64,000 bases of DNA from Ardenticatenaceae bacterium (GTDB lineage Bacteria > Chloroflexota > Anaerolineae > Promineifilales > Promineifilaceae), in contig JACKBR010000002.1 of NCBI GenBank assembly GCA_020634495.1, forward strand, positions 234,766 through 298,765, in the 5' to 3' direction. Below the pieces are notes generated by a model that saw only the letters and a list, made by a program, of their open reading frames with translations, ran no database searches and was not told where the DNA came from. Positions 35,869-43,620 of this stretch are shown piece by piece (within the stretch, counting starts at the first letter, position 1; each line of letters begins with the position of its first letter). A program made the translations under genes and the position numbers.

Positions 35869-37086
35869 TTAAGTTGCTTCCCTGTCCACCAGTAGCCCAC
35901 GGGCAAACCAGACGTTGGGGCGGCTCTCCAGCTCATACTCCCAGTGACGTCCTTCCCGCAGCCGCCGCACCCGTCCTTCGGCCTTCACCACCCCGCCGAC
36001 AACCGCCTGCACCCAATCGCCTACCTGGAAAAACGGCCGCTCCTCATACCAGACCGGCTCATCCAACGGCCGCTGCGCCCCCTGGGCCAGCCCGTCGTCA
36101 ATGGTGCGGAGGGCATCTTCTTCACCGTAATCCGCGACATAGCCATTGGCCTCGGCCGCTTCCAGCAGCGCCTCTGGCGCTTCGCGCAGCCGGGCCTGCC
36201 CCGCGGCCGTCATCCAGGGTGCGGTCTGCAAGCCGCCAAGCGTATAGGCGGCGGCGTACAGCTGCTGATGACGCAGCCCCCGCCCCGACGGGGTGGCCGC
36301 CAGCTCCTCAACTGCATTTTGGCACACTGCCTGTACATAAGCCACCACCTGACCCGGCTCGGCTGTTTGTCGGCTGCCGTAAGCGGCCAGTCGGGCAGCC
36401 CGTGCCTCAGCTCGTTTTTGTTGTTCAGCAGCCACAAAATTTTGATACGGCTCCAGAATCGCTGCCTGCAGCACCCGCAGGGGCAGTACCTGGTTGGTCA
36501 GGAGATAGTCACAGTTTAGCGCACCATAAAAGACGGCCGCGGCGTGGTTCACGGACTGATCGCAAAAAGGAAAGCGATGCAGCAGCGCCTTAAGCGCTTC
36601 CTCATATTCTACTGTCTGAAGCGGCTCGCTAAGCAGGAAAATGATGCGGCTGCGCGGCTGTGCGGCGGTTGATGAGGCCGTGCTGTGCAGCAAACCCCCG
36701 TGCTGGGCGATAAATGGGTCTTGCATCAGGGTGGAAAAAGCGCTCTGTTCGTCCCCTGTGTCGCTGTCCAAAGCCAGCAGCTGGCAGTGGGAAACGTTGG
36801 CCTTGACCCGGTAAGTGGTCTGGTAATTCGGGTTACGTCGGGTCGGCCGATGGTGCCGCACCTGGGCGTGGGGAGCGCACCAGGCATGACCGCACCGGAT
36901 GTGTCTCAGCAGCGCGGGCAGCGTGAGGCGGTGCGTCGCGAAGGTCATGTTAAACTGCCAGAAACGGCCGTCGCCCGGCTTCACCTTGTCCTGGTAGGTG
37001 GTATTAACCGCCAGCTCAAACGATGGCTCAGGCCACGGCTCCGGTTTTTGTGAAGGCTCATCGTTTTGTCGTAGCTTTTTAGACAT
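35869..37086 (-). CDS. Primase-like (AEP-type) replication protein, putative
   Basis: 405 residues from ATG 37086 with GGAGGA six bases upstream; the longer frame to 37176 lacks a site. Residues about 110-210 carry the order seen in plasmid and phage archaeo-eukaryotic-type primases: an Asp-x-Asp strand (CQLLALDSDTGDE), a small His/Ser motif (GLLHSTASS), an Arg-rich strand (PRSRIIFLLSEPL), then CDQSVNHAAAVFYGA. The middle is helical. The end forms a small beta barrel (FFQVGDWVQAVVGGVVKAEG). Together with the RHH/ParA genes and clustered repeats upstream this suggests a plasmid or integrative-element replication block. No helicase domain is attached. The family call is moderate. Confidence 0.5.
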   Translation of the reverse strand: MSKKLRQNDEPSQKPEPWPEPSFELAVNTTYQDKVKPGDGRFWQFNMTFATHRLTLPALLRHIRCGHAWCAPHAQVRHHRPTRRNPNYQTTYRVKANVSHCQLLALDSDTGDEQSAFSTLMQDPFIAQHGGLLHSTASSTAAQPRSRIIFLLSEPLQTVEYEEALKALLHRFPFCDQSVNHAAAVFYGALNCDYLLTNQVLPLRVLQAAILEPYQNFVAAEQQKRAEARAARLAAYGSRQTAEPGQVVAYVQAVCQNAVEELAATPSGRGLRHQQLYAAAYTLGGLQTAPWMTAAGQARLREAPEALLEAAEANGYVADYGEEDALRTIDDGLAQGAQRPLDEPVWYEERPFFQVGDWVQAVVGGVVKAEGRVRRLREGRHWEYELESRPNVWFARGLLVDREAT

Positions 37087-37734
37087 GGCCATTCCTCCAA
37101 AGTCGCGCTGCATTTCAGTTGCATCATAATCCAGGCGTCGCGTCGGGGCAAGCAGCCAGTTGGCTGCTGTTTTCAAATATCCAATCCGCCAGATTTCCCC
37201 CTACCGATGCTGCCAACGGCCGTTGTCACCCTACCCCGCTTTCGTAACAAAAGCATGACGGCAAGCGTCCGATTCTGTATGTGTGCCCCAGATTGACCAT
37301 ACCTGATGCCAAAGAGAGTGAGGGCTTGGCGCTTAGGCCATTGTGTCCCTGGCTGCGGTTGACGCTGTTTTTTCTGCCGTAGTCAGGCTGGAGCTGGTGG
37401 TGGCAAACGGCCGTTGTTTTCTGTTCGGCCCCCCTACCCTACCGGGTACGGCCGTTTGGCAAGCGTATCGGGCTGTTGCTCTAAGGTGGAACATACATGG
37501 TGGCTGGTTTGGGTTGTCTTTGTGACAAGGGCATGGAGGTTGACCGGCTGTTTTGCCGGGTTTTGTGCCCTGTGTGCCGGGTGTTGATGATAAGTGGGAA
37601 AGAGTGGGTTTGAGGAGAAACGGCCGTGTGATGGTTTACCCGACAGGCCATTTAGCATCTAAAGGATATTAGTAGAGTGCTCTCTCGCTTTACCGAGCGC
37701 TCTACTAGTAGGTTTAGATTTCCCAAATTGCTGC
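37087..37734. other. Non-coding stretch with iterated palindromes
   Basis: About 650 bases upstream of the primase-like gene. It has no convincing frame but holds four ACGGCCGT copies (near 37215, 37407, 37447 and 37619) and the inverted repeat at 37670-37707. It could contain a replication origin. Confidence 0.4.
37670..37707. repeat. 13-bp inverted repeat
   Basis: TAGTAGAGTGCTC (37670-37682) and GAGCGCTCTACTA (37695-37707) pair with one mismatch around a 12-base loop. It lies just past the RHH gene, where it could be a terminator or a protein-binding site. It is not a tRNA: no acceptor or anticodon arms fit. Confidence 0.55.
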
Positions 37735-37760
37735 AGTGTACATTCGTGTACACATGTAAA
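37735..37760. repeat. GTACA repeat cluster 1
   Basis: Sequence such as GTGTACATTCGTGTACACATG contains three overlapping GTACA/TGTAC words directly behind the RHH gene stop. The same words recur in two larger clusters upstream of parA and of the GIY-YIG gene, so they may be binding sites of the RHH protein. Confidence 0.5.
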
Positions 37761-37766
37761 CTTGCG

Positions 37767-38105
37767 CTACTCTCCGATATGGCGCCGTCCTGGCTGCGTA
37801 GGAATGCCCAGCTTACGATTATAAATTTGGTCCAGGGCCGACCCAAGTAGATAACGCACCAGTTCGCTTATCCCCACTCGCTCCTGTTCTGCCAGTGATT
37901 CAATTTCTTCAATCATATCCGGGTACAAAAGGTAGGTCTTGCGTTTGAGTGTTTCAGCCGATTCTGGCTCAGGCTCTGGTTGTGCAAAAACCGGACGCCG
38001 GTTTCCTGTCGGCGCGGGTTGCCCAGTTACCGTGTCTGCCCATCCCGGTCTGTTGCCTCGCTCAGGCGTCAGTTTGCCCGCTAAATCTTGTTTACGACGT
38101 GCCAC
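37767..38105 (-). CDS. Ribbon-helix-helix DNA-binding partition protein (ParB-like partner)
   Basis: 112 residues. The first half is basic and Pro-rich. The second half is a ribbon-helix-helix domain (LKRKTYLLYPDMIEEIESLA, VGISELVRYLLGSALDQIYN). The start overlaps the ParA stop by 14 bases (stop 38092, start 38105), the usual arrangement of type Ib partition operons in which a small RHH protein binds the centromere and autoregulates. Clusters of GTACA repeats flanking the operon are the likely binding sites. Confidence 0.8.
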   Translation of the reverse strand: MARRKQDLAGKLTPERGNRPGWADTVTGQPAPTGNRRPVFAQPEPEPESAETLKRKTYLLYPDMIEEIESLAEQERVGISELVRYLLGSALDQIYNRKLGIPTQPGRRHIGE

Positions 38106-38853
38106 GCTTGATTACCTCCTGAGCCAAAGCCCGGTATGCTCTGGCGCCACTGCTACTCGCTTCGTATTCCCCCACGCTAATGCCGTCAAGGGTTGCCTCG
38201 GCAATACGTACGTTGATAGGAATGACGGTACTAAACACTGTGCCGGGAAAGCGCTTACGTGCGGCATCCTCTATAGCGGATGTGAGTGAATTTCTCTGGT
38301 CGTACATTGTCAGGGTGATACCACCCAGATTTAGTGCAGGATTAATTTCTTCGACTTTCGCCACAATGCTCATCAGCTGATCGAGCGCTTTGTACGCATA
38401 GGGATGTACTTGAAGGGGAATTAAAATTTCCGAGGCTGCCGCCAGGGCATTAACCGTAAAAAAGCCCAGGCTTGGGGGACCATCAATAAGAATGAAGTCG
38501 AAGTGATGGGTAATGGGGGCTAACGCTTTACGAAGTTTGGTATTACGGTCTATTTCATTGATGAAGGCCAGCTCGGCGCCAGCCAGATCCAGATTGGCTG
38601 GCATCAGATATAGGTTGGGACGAATTTCCAACATCGTATTGGAGGAATGCTTTGGATCGGACATCGCATCATAAACCGTATACCGATCTTCGCCAGGGTC
38701 TATTCCCCAACCCGTTGTCAGATTGCTTTGAGGATCTAAATCTACGAGTAAGGTGAGCTGACCTTGATTGGCCAGCTCAGCCCCAAGATTTTGGGCGAGC
38801 GACGTTTTGCCCACTCCGCCCTTCTGGCTAACAATTGCCATTATGCGTGTCAT
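38092..38853 (-). CDS. parA: ParA/Soj-type partition ATPase
   Basis: 253 residues from ATG 38853 with GGAGG five to six bases upstream. Deviant Walker A is SQKGGVGKTSLAQNLG, Walker A' region is LLVDLDPQSNLTTGWG, and Walker B is FDFILIDGPPSLG. The absence of an N-terminal HTH and the short length fit type Ib ParA, which pairs with an RHH partner, encoded here by the overlapping next gene. Such cassettes stabilise plasmids, integrative elements or secondary replicons. Confidence 0.93.
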   Translation of the reverse strand: MTRIMAIVSQKGGVGKTSLAQNLGAELANQGQLTLLVDLDPQSNLTTGWGIDPGEDRYTVYDAMSDPKHSSNTMLEIRPNLYLMPANLDLAGAELAFINEIDRNTKLRKALAPITHHFDFILIDGPPSLGFFTVNALAAASEILIPLQVHPYAYKALDQLMSIVAKVEEINPALNLGGITLTMYDQRNSLTSAIEDAARKRFPGTVFSTVIPINVRIAEATLDGISVGEYEASSSGARAYRALAQEVIKRGTS

Positions 38854-38974
38854 GACGCCTCCACTGTTTCCTGTAGCCGCTGGTTGGCTGAAATTTAATT
38901 GCAAGGAGGTTTTCGGCATCACCCTCCCCCACCCCGCTGCGGGATCCTTATTAAAGTTAATTGCTTAAGTTCTT

Positions 38975-39090
38975 TATGTACACAAGAGTATACAGATGTC
39001 CGTAAATACACGCAAATGTAAACCCCGGTGTGCTAATGTGTGTCACTGCATGTATATGTACGCTAATGTAAACACATGTACACATTGACA
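38975..39090. repeat. GTACA repeat cluster 2 (putative parS/operator)
   Basis: About 115 bases directly upstream of parA hold many variants of ATGTACAC, TGTATACAG, AATGTAAAC and ACATGTACAC, alternating at roughly 10-20 bases. Dense near-palindromic direct repeats in front of parA-rhh operons are typical of centromere/operator sites. Confidence 0.65.
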
Positions 39091-39399
39091 GTTTACCCGC
39101 TTTTTTACGAGTCAGTGGGGTAGGGTGGGGGGGAGTTGAATCGGATAAGATTGCCCCCAATTTTTAAATAGCAAAAATTTCGCCCTGGACAATGGGGGAA
39201 ACGATTCAGCGCACCTTGTACGATAAACACCATCAATAGGCCTCAGCGGCGAAAATTCGGGGCTTTGAGAGCGGATTTTCTGAACCGTCTGTGCTTTGTG
39301 AATGGAAGGCCAGAAAAACCACCAATTTGGCTCCAGGTAGATGATTTGCATTTTGATATGGTGGGAGAGATCGAGATTGAGTAACCAAGAAAAGCTATT
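39091..39399. other. Non-coding stretch between repeat clusters
   Basis: About 310 bases. A minus-strand frame (39112-39351) has no ribosome site or recognisable motif. I see nothing else. Confidence 0.4.
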
Positions 39400-39486
39400 T
39401 CTTATATGTATACATATGTCCGTATTTGTATGTTAATGCACACACAGGTGTACACATCCACATATGTACACCTGTGTGTACATATG
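39400..39486. repeat. GTACA repeat cluster 3 with 13-bp inverted repeat
   Basis: Contains TATGTATACATATG and a perfect 13-bp inverted repeat ACACAGGTGTACA (39442-39454) / TGTACACCTGTGT (39465-39477), the same words as the clusters around the partition operon. It lies at the 3' end of the GIY-YIG gene. Confidence 0.65.
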
Positions 39487-39489
39487 CTC

Positions 39490-39975
39490 TTATTCCATAT
39501 CTGAACCTGCTCGGGATATAATGTAGTCTAGAAATCCATTTTGATGAAGCATGGGATGCTCTCCTTTTAAGGGGACGGTTTCGAAATAAGGCTTGTAACC
39601 GAAAGTGTAGAATAGGGTCAATAGCTCTTCAAGCTTTTCATACAAAACGGCATAAAGATGCTTAACATTGGCATGGGAAAACCATTCGCCGCGTGTTCTG
39701 TAAGGTGCCAGAAGTTCATGGAAAATTCTTTCAAACAGAATTGCCTGTTCTTCCATCAGGCAAGCAAGATGATGGGCCTGGCAGGGCTCTTCTGGCATGC
39801 CCGCCAAGAGCTGCTCAAGTCGTGAAGAAGGATTGACGCTTTTCCCTACTTTTAAGTAGACATGATCGCCCACAGGTAGCCAAATAAAATATACCCAGGC
39901 TTCTGGCTCCCAATTCTCGATATAGCTTTCTTCGTTTTGTTCTTTTGGTTCTGCATTTTGATTAATGGAATTCAT
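39490..39975 (-). CDS. GIY-YIG/T5orf172-type nuclease-like protein
   Basis: 161 residues, ATG 39975 with AAGGAGA six bases upstream. The pattern VYFIWLPVGDHVYLKVGKS, NPSSRLEQLLAGMP, FERIFHELLAPYRTRGEWF matches the T5orf172/MUG113 branch of GIY-YIG domains (strand, K-x-G-x-S, Arg helix, Glu helix, GEWF). Members are often encoded on phages and plasmids. The central Tyr pair is partly replaced (VYFI, VYLK). It lies 44 bases or less from a repeat cluster shared with the partition operon, so it belongs to the same mobile block. Confidence 0.72.
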   Translation of the reverse strand: MNSINQNAEPKEQNEESYIENWEPEAWVYFIWLPVGDHVYLKVGKSVNPSSRLEQLLAGMPEEPCQAHHLACLMEEQAILFERIFHELLAPYRTRGEWFSHANVKHLYAVLYEKLEELLTLFYTFGYKPYFETVPLKGEHPMLHQNGFLDYIISRAGSDME

Positions 39976-40060
39976 GATTTTCTCCTTTCAATTTTGTTTG
40001 CTTGGGAAATTCACTGGCAATAAAGCGTTAGCGCCAAGAAATGCCCGTTGAATCTGAATG

Positions 40061-40348
40061 CTAATCTGGGGTGGGGGAGTGGACAACCATGACCATGCCC
40101 AACTCCAGCAGCTTCACTAAACCCCAGGCGATATGTTTTTCGGAGGCCGGATTTGGCTCCCTTTCAGGATGTTCATCCAGAAGGTCTGTGCAGGCCTGCA
40201 AAATTTCCTCAAACCGCATGCCCTGTTCCTGACGCAAAACTTCCCCCACCAGCCAGCCGTGATCGGCCCAAAATTGGTAGGCTTCGGAAGGGTAGGGGCG
40301 GAAACGGCCGTTCACATGGGTAGACCGAATGAATGTAACTTGGGACAT
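40061..40348 (-). CDS. Hypothetical small protein
   Basis: 95 residues from ATG 40348, eight bases after AGGAGG (a GTG at 40357 is in frame). No family is recognised. It is acidic, with an aromatic centre (EAYQFWADHGWLVGEVLRQE) and a helical C-terminal half. It lies in the same orientation as the GIY-YIG gene, 85 bases upstream, so the two may share a transcript. Confidence 0.65.
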   Translation of the reverse strand: MSQVTFIRSTHVNGRFRPYPSEAYQFWADHGWLVGEVLRQEQGMRFEEILQACTDLLDEHPEREPNPASEKHIAWGLVKLLELGMVMVVHSPTPD

Positions 40349-40419
40349 ATGCTGCACCTCCTGAATGGTAAAAATTCACGAGATGCGTCCCGTTAGGGGC
40401 GATAAACGCGTTTCGCATA

Positions 40420-40468
40420 GTAGGTCGGGAGGGTGAACTTGGTTTACATCAATCGAAACCCGACCTAC
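40420..40468. promoter_or_regulatory. 10-bp inverted repeat upstream of the STAND gene
   Basis: GTAGGTCGGG (40420-40429) and CCCGACCTAC (40459-40468) are perfect arms 29 bases apart, between the divergent small gene and the STAND ATPase gene. The spacing suits an operator with a promoter between or near the arms, or a long hairpin in the leader RNA. Confidence 0.45.
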
Positions 40469-40504
40469 AATATGTGCATTCAAACTCAAATAAAGGTTTT
40501 CTCA

Positions 40505-43111
40505 ATGTGGTCAGATTTATTGCAATTAATTCCGCAAAACTTAAAACAAAATGCGCTCGATACATTAGTGGATGTAGTTTCAGAACAGGCAAAGAAATAC
40601 GCAGGGGACGCGCTTTCCGCTAAGGTCAAAAAGCTTCGATCGGATGCAGCCTTTCATGATGCATTTGAAGCAGGGCTGAGCCGGGCCATGCAGCGCTTCA
40701 TTGAGGAATACCAAGTTAAAGATGAAGATTTAGTGCTGGCAATAAGTAGAGAGCAAGACTTTTTTCTAAACAAAGAGATCCAGACGTCACTAATTGCAAT
40801 CTTGAAGCAGCCAGGAACCTACTTGGACGAAGAGCGGGAAGCAATTTTACAGACCTTTGCCACCGTACTGCCTGGCCGGATAAACCGGGAGCGAGTTGAT
40901 CGAGCTGTGTCCTATCTGCTGAAGTGCTTGGCCCAGGAACTGTGGCACCTACCAGAGCTAATGCCAATTTATAGCTTACAGTTCCAGCGGATCGCGGCGG
41001 AATCAGCACGAGAGCAAGTAAATTTACAAAAGGCTCAGCTTCAGGCATTAACGAGCCTGAACGTTGGTGTGAGAGAAGCACTCTTGCAATTAACAGATGC
41101 CCTCGTTGAACAAAAACTCCTATCAGCTGGTGAAGAATCTAATTTAGCCTCGCAGCCAAAGGTTTATCATAACTTACCCCAACCCGACTTTGAAAAGTTC
41201 ATTGGGCGAGAATCCGAAATAGCAGATATAGATCGGATTTTGCAGCCATACCCCCAATCACAGATACATCTAGTCACTATCGATGGCATTGGTGGTATTG
41301 GTAAAAGCGCATTAGCCCTAGAAATAGCGTTTCGATATTTGCAAACCTACAGTCAGCTTGCAGAAAATAACCGATTCGACGCCATAATCTGGGCTAGTGC
41401 CAAATTAACAATTTTGACAGGTGAAGGAATTCAGAAACGCCCCCAGAGTTTACGTACTCTGGATGATATTTATCGGGCTATCGCTGTCACTCTGGATCGT
41501 GAAGACATTATTCGTTCCCGACCTGAAGAACAGCCTGAAATTGTAAGGCAGGTACTCAGGCGACAACGAACATTGCTAATCATAGATAATTTGGAAACAG
41601 TGGATGATAGAGCAGTTAACACATTCCTTAGAGAACTGCCAGCGCCCACAAAGGCGATTGTTACAACCCGCCACCGTATTGACGTAGCCTATCCTGTCCG
41701 CCTTACAGGAATGGCATGGCATCATGCCAAAACCCTTATCGAACAGGAATGTAAAAAGAAAACCGTTTTGTTAAAAACAGGTGAAGCACGACGAATCTTT
41801 GATCGGACGGGAGGAGTGCCACTTGCGATAGTGTGGAGCATAGCGCAAATGGGATTTGGATATAGCATTGAAAGTATAATGTCTCGTTTAGGAACACCCA
41901 ATAGTGATATTGTTCAATTTTGTTTTGATGGGGCTATTGAACCTTTACGTGGTAAACCAAGCCATAAGCTATTAATGTCTTTATCACTAGTTGCAGTAGA
42001 CGCAAGCCGTGAGGCTTTGGGTTATATTGCTAATCTCTCAGAACTTGACCGCGATGATGGCTTTGTAGATTTAGAAAAACTGTCTCTTGTCAACAAAAAT
42101 GCAAACCGCTTTTCCCTGTTACCATTAACAAAAATATTTGCCATCGATGAAGCCGAAAAACATCCAGAATTCAAAAATGTAGCGAAAAAACGATGGTTCG
42201 ACTATTTGAAAGAGCTTTGTCAAGAACCAATTGGAGAATATTATTGGCGTTATCGCAGCCACGCATTCTATGAGGAAGGGGATAATCTCTTAGATGCTGT
42301 TGAATGGGCTTATAACGAAGGGTCTTCAACAGATGTATTCGTGCTTGCCAGAGCAGCATACGATTACCTAGAAGTTGTTGGAGATTGGAATCGAATATTG
42401 TCTCTAGGGGGAAAAGCACTGGAATTAGCTATCAGTAATAGAAGCGCTATTGATATTGCTCGTTTTGGGAATGTCCTCGGATGGATTCACTATCAGCAGG
42501 GGGATTATGAGGAAGCACTTGAAAACTATCATCTTGCTCTCAACGAGTATAGAAGAATAAACAATCGTGGTGGAGAAAGTATAACACTCCAACATGAAAG
42601 CTCAGTGGCACGTAAACGAAAGGATTTCACTAAAGCAAAAGATTTAAATGATAAAGCATGGCAAATTGCCAATGAATTAAATGATGGAGATTTAAAGGCA
42701 CTCATCGAAACTAATTACGGCAAGCTGGCAAGAGATTGGGGCAAATGGGAAGAAGCCTGGCAATACTTTGCCAACGTGCGAGATTATTTTGAAAAACGGG
42801 TTGCTGAATCACCAAGAGACGAACCTCTAGCTAGAAGTACCTGGGGGCATTTAGCAATAGTTGCTATTCATTTGGGTCGCCCGGAAGAAGCAAAAGAATA
42901 TTGTTTGCGGAGTATTGAGTATTTTGAAGAACGGGGAACAAAGGGATTTTTAGCAACACTAAAATATCGCCTTGCCAGGGCTGAAATTGCCCTTGGGGAA
43001 TTTGATGAAGCTCTTAAACATTTGGAAGAAGCGATTGAGTGGTTTGACCGATTGGGCATGAAGCCGGATCATGACGAAGCGAAGATAACTTTAGAGCAAC
43101 ATTTGAAGTAA
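40505..43111 (+). CDS. STAND ATPase with NB-ARC-like core and TPR sensor (putative defence protein)
   Basis: 868 residues from ATG 40505 (AAAGG eight bases upstream; a longer frame begins at 40433). Residues 1-220 are a helical N-terminal effector-like region with no recognised family. The NTPase core has the P-loop DGIGGIGKSALALE near 261, the Walker B LLIIDNLE near 357, the TTRHR arginine motif and GGVPLAI (GxP). The winged-helix-like part follows, and from about residue 600 TPR repeats (YQQGDYEEALENYHLALNEY; LGRPEEAKEYCLRSIEYFEE; LGEFDEALKHLEEAIEWFDR). STAND proteins sense a ligand with the repeats and fire an effector on oligomerisation; several are anti-phage. Next to a CRISPR locus and a helicase remnant, a defence role is likely but unproven. 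Confidence 0.8.
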   Translation: MWSDLLQLIPQNLKQNALDTLVDVVSEQAKKYAGDALSAKVKKLRSDAAFHDAFEAGLSRAMQRFIEEYQVKDEDLVLAISREQDFFLNKEIQTSLIAILKQPGTYLDEEREAILQTFATVLPGRINRERVDRAVSYLLKCLAQELWHLPELMPIYSLQFQRIAAESAREQVNLQKAQLQALTSLNVGVREALLQLTDALVEQKLLSAGEESNLASQPKVYHNLPQPDFEKFIGRESEIADIDRILQPYPQSQIHLVTIDGIGGIGKSALALEIAFRYLQTYSQLAENNRFDAIIWASAKLTILTGEGIQKRPQSLRTLDDIYRAIAVTLDREDIIRSRPEEQPEIVRQVLRRQRTLLIIDNLETVDDRAVNTFLRELPAPTKAIVTTRHRIDVAYPVRLTGMAWHHAKTLIEQECKKKTVLLKTGEARRIFDRTGGVPLAIVWSIAQMGFGYSIESIMSRLGTPNSDIVQFCFDGAIEPLRGKPSHKLLMSLSLVAVDASREALGYIANLSELDRDDGFVDLEKLSLVNKNANRFSLLPLTKIFAIDEAEKHPEFKNVAKKRWFDYLKELCQEPIGEYYWRYRSHAFYEEGDNLLDAVEWAYNEGSSTDVFVLARAAYDYLEVVGDWNRILSLGGKALELAISNRSAIDIARFGNVLGWIHYQQGDYEEALENYHLALNEYRRINNRGGESITLQHESSVARKRKDFTKAKDLNDKAWQIANELNDGDLKALIETNYGKLARDWGKWEEAWQYFANVRDYFEKRVAESPRDEPLARSTWGHLAIVAIHLGRPEEAKEYCLRSIEYFEERGTKGFLATLKYRLARAEIALGEFDEALKHLEEAIEWFDRLGMKPDHDEAKITLEQHLK

Positions 43112-43165
43112 AGCCAAGAGATTAAGTGTTAAACTTGACAATAATGGTTTATTTGGAGAAGTTAG

Positions 43166-43609
43166 TTGCCTCAGATTTTTGACAACATTGACCAAAAGTT
43201 ACTTCCCGCATTACAGAATACACTTCACGTATCGTACCGGGCGGATTTGTGTGTGGGGTATTTCAATTTGCGCGGCTGGCGGGAGTTGGACGGCCGTATT
43301 AACGCTTGGACAGGTGGCGAAGGAGCATAGTGCCGCTTGTTGGTAGATATGCAGCGTCGGCCGCAAGATGAGCTGCGCGCTGCTTTTTCTTTTGCGCCGG
43401 ATGGGGAGCAGATTGACAAAAAAAGGGCCGTTCAACTCCGACGTGAATTGGCTGAAGAGTTCCGCCAACAGCTAACTATTGGCGCACCAACAAATGAGGA
43501 TGAAAGGGGACTTCAGCGACTAGCCCAGCAAATTAGGGACGGCAAGCTGGTGGTGAAGCTGTTTTTACGTCACCCTTGCGTAATCCGGGCCAAAACGATC
43601 ACCAATTAA
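43166..43609 (+). pseudogene. Truncated PLD-domain helicase N-terminus with amber codon
   Basis: From a TTG at 43166 (GGAG seven bases upstream) the frame reads LPQIFDNIDQKLLPALQNTL and YRADLCVGYFNLRGWREL, the start of large PLD-nuclease SNF2/DEAD helicases. A TAG at 43328-43330 interrupts it after WTGGEGA; the same frame continues with CRLLVDMQRRPQDELRAA and KLVVKLFLRHP. After codon about 137 similarity stops and the first CRISPR repeat begins 11 bases past the frame end. The rest of the roughly 1,000-residue protein is missing. Such helicases belong to defence islands. Confidence 0.7.
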
Positions 43610-43620
43610 TAGGTGCGCGC

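Noticed and set aside
37670..37707. Inverted repeat considered as a tRNA fragment or attachment site
   Set aside because: No tRNA arms or matching second copy were found in the window.
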